Positions 63,998-64,000 of a stretch of DNA of 64,000 nt are shown here, one piece after another. A program made the translations under genes and the position numbers. This DNA is from Mycolicibacterium sp. MU0050 (GTDB lineage: Bacteria > Actinomycetota > Actinomycetes > Mycobacteriales > Mycobacteriaceae): contig NZ_OY726395.1 in assembly GCF_963378085.1 (NCBI RefSeq), positions 4,216,001 through 4,280,000 on the forward strand, read 5' to 3'. Within the stretch, counting starts at the first letter, position 1; the number at the start of each line of letters is the position of its first letter. The notes below the pieces were generated by a model. That model was not told the origin of the DNA. It did no database searches and saw only the letters and a list, made by a program, of their open reading frames with translations.

Positions 63998-64000
63998 GCC

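Overview
The window comes from a high-GC mycobacterium, most likely a fast-growing environmental Mycolicibacterium-type species. The evidence is a six-gene mce operon with yrbE permeases, the iniB-iniA-iniC locus, F420-type LLM oxidoreductases, mycofactocin-type short-chain dehydrogenases and many fadE/fadD-like genes. Two very different regions meet near 50.6-52.1 kb.

Region 1 (1-50.1 kb, continuing off the left edge) is a dense catabolic cluster built from CoA-thioester chemistry: two thiolases, two acyl-CoA synthetases, five acyl-CoA dehydrogenases (two neighbouring pairs plus one single), two enoyl-CoA hydratases, two MaoC-type hydratases, a CaiB-type CoA transferase, an OB-fold/zinc-ribbon protein fused to an Ltp2-like thiolase-fold aldolase, four SDRs (two mycofactocin-type), two aldehyde dehydrogenases, a P450 with its own 3Fe-4S ferredoxin, an amidohydrolase, a nitronate-monooxygenase-like flavoprotein, an LLM oxidoreductase, a SnoaL-like protein and two FCD-type GntR regulators. 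A complete mce transporter operon lies at 37.3-46.8 kb, unusually with its yrbE permease genes at the 3' end. The set matches the chemistry of steroid or isoprenoid side-chain removal: uptake by Mce, oxidation by P450 and ALDH, CoA ligation, dehydrogenation by ACAD pairs, hydration by MaoC, retro-aldol cleavage by the Ltp2 fusion, then thiolysis. No steroid-ring degradation genes are visible, so the substrate is unknown. A related AT-rich motif (core close to ATGTATCGTATTA) recurs before most transcription units, including mce, and suggests one regulon, possibly under one or both GntR proteins.

The cluster is studded with mobile DNA: an IS3 element (11.16-12.40 kb), an IS256 5' remnant (20.4 kb), an IS256 3' fragment abutted by an intact IS21 (33.8-37.1 kb), an intact IS256 element with an 8-bp target duplication (47.3-48.8 kb), and a second, different IS256 fragment next to another IS3 element (50.2-51.9 kb). 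That last IS3 abuts a truncated carboxylesterase and marks the junction with the right-hand region.

Region 2 (52.1-64 kb) looks like ordinary mycobacterial backbone: an alpha/beta hydrolase, a membrane-bound sulfite-oxidase-like molybdoenzyme, small membrane and secreted proteins, a DUF488 protein, a lipoprotein, an LLM oxidoreductase, and the cell-wall-stress locus iniB, iniA, iniC with an Rv0340-like gene upstream. Two paralogous Thr-rich single-pass membrane proteins lie on the opposite strand beside iniC and iniA, both probably translated from leaderless mRNAs.

Four genes (two SDRs and one transposase; one SDR twice) are broken by single-base shifts at short G or C runs. These may be real decay or assembly error and should be checked before calling them pseudogenes.
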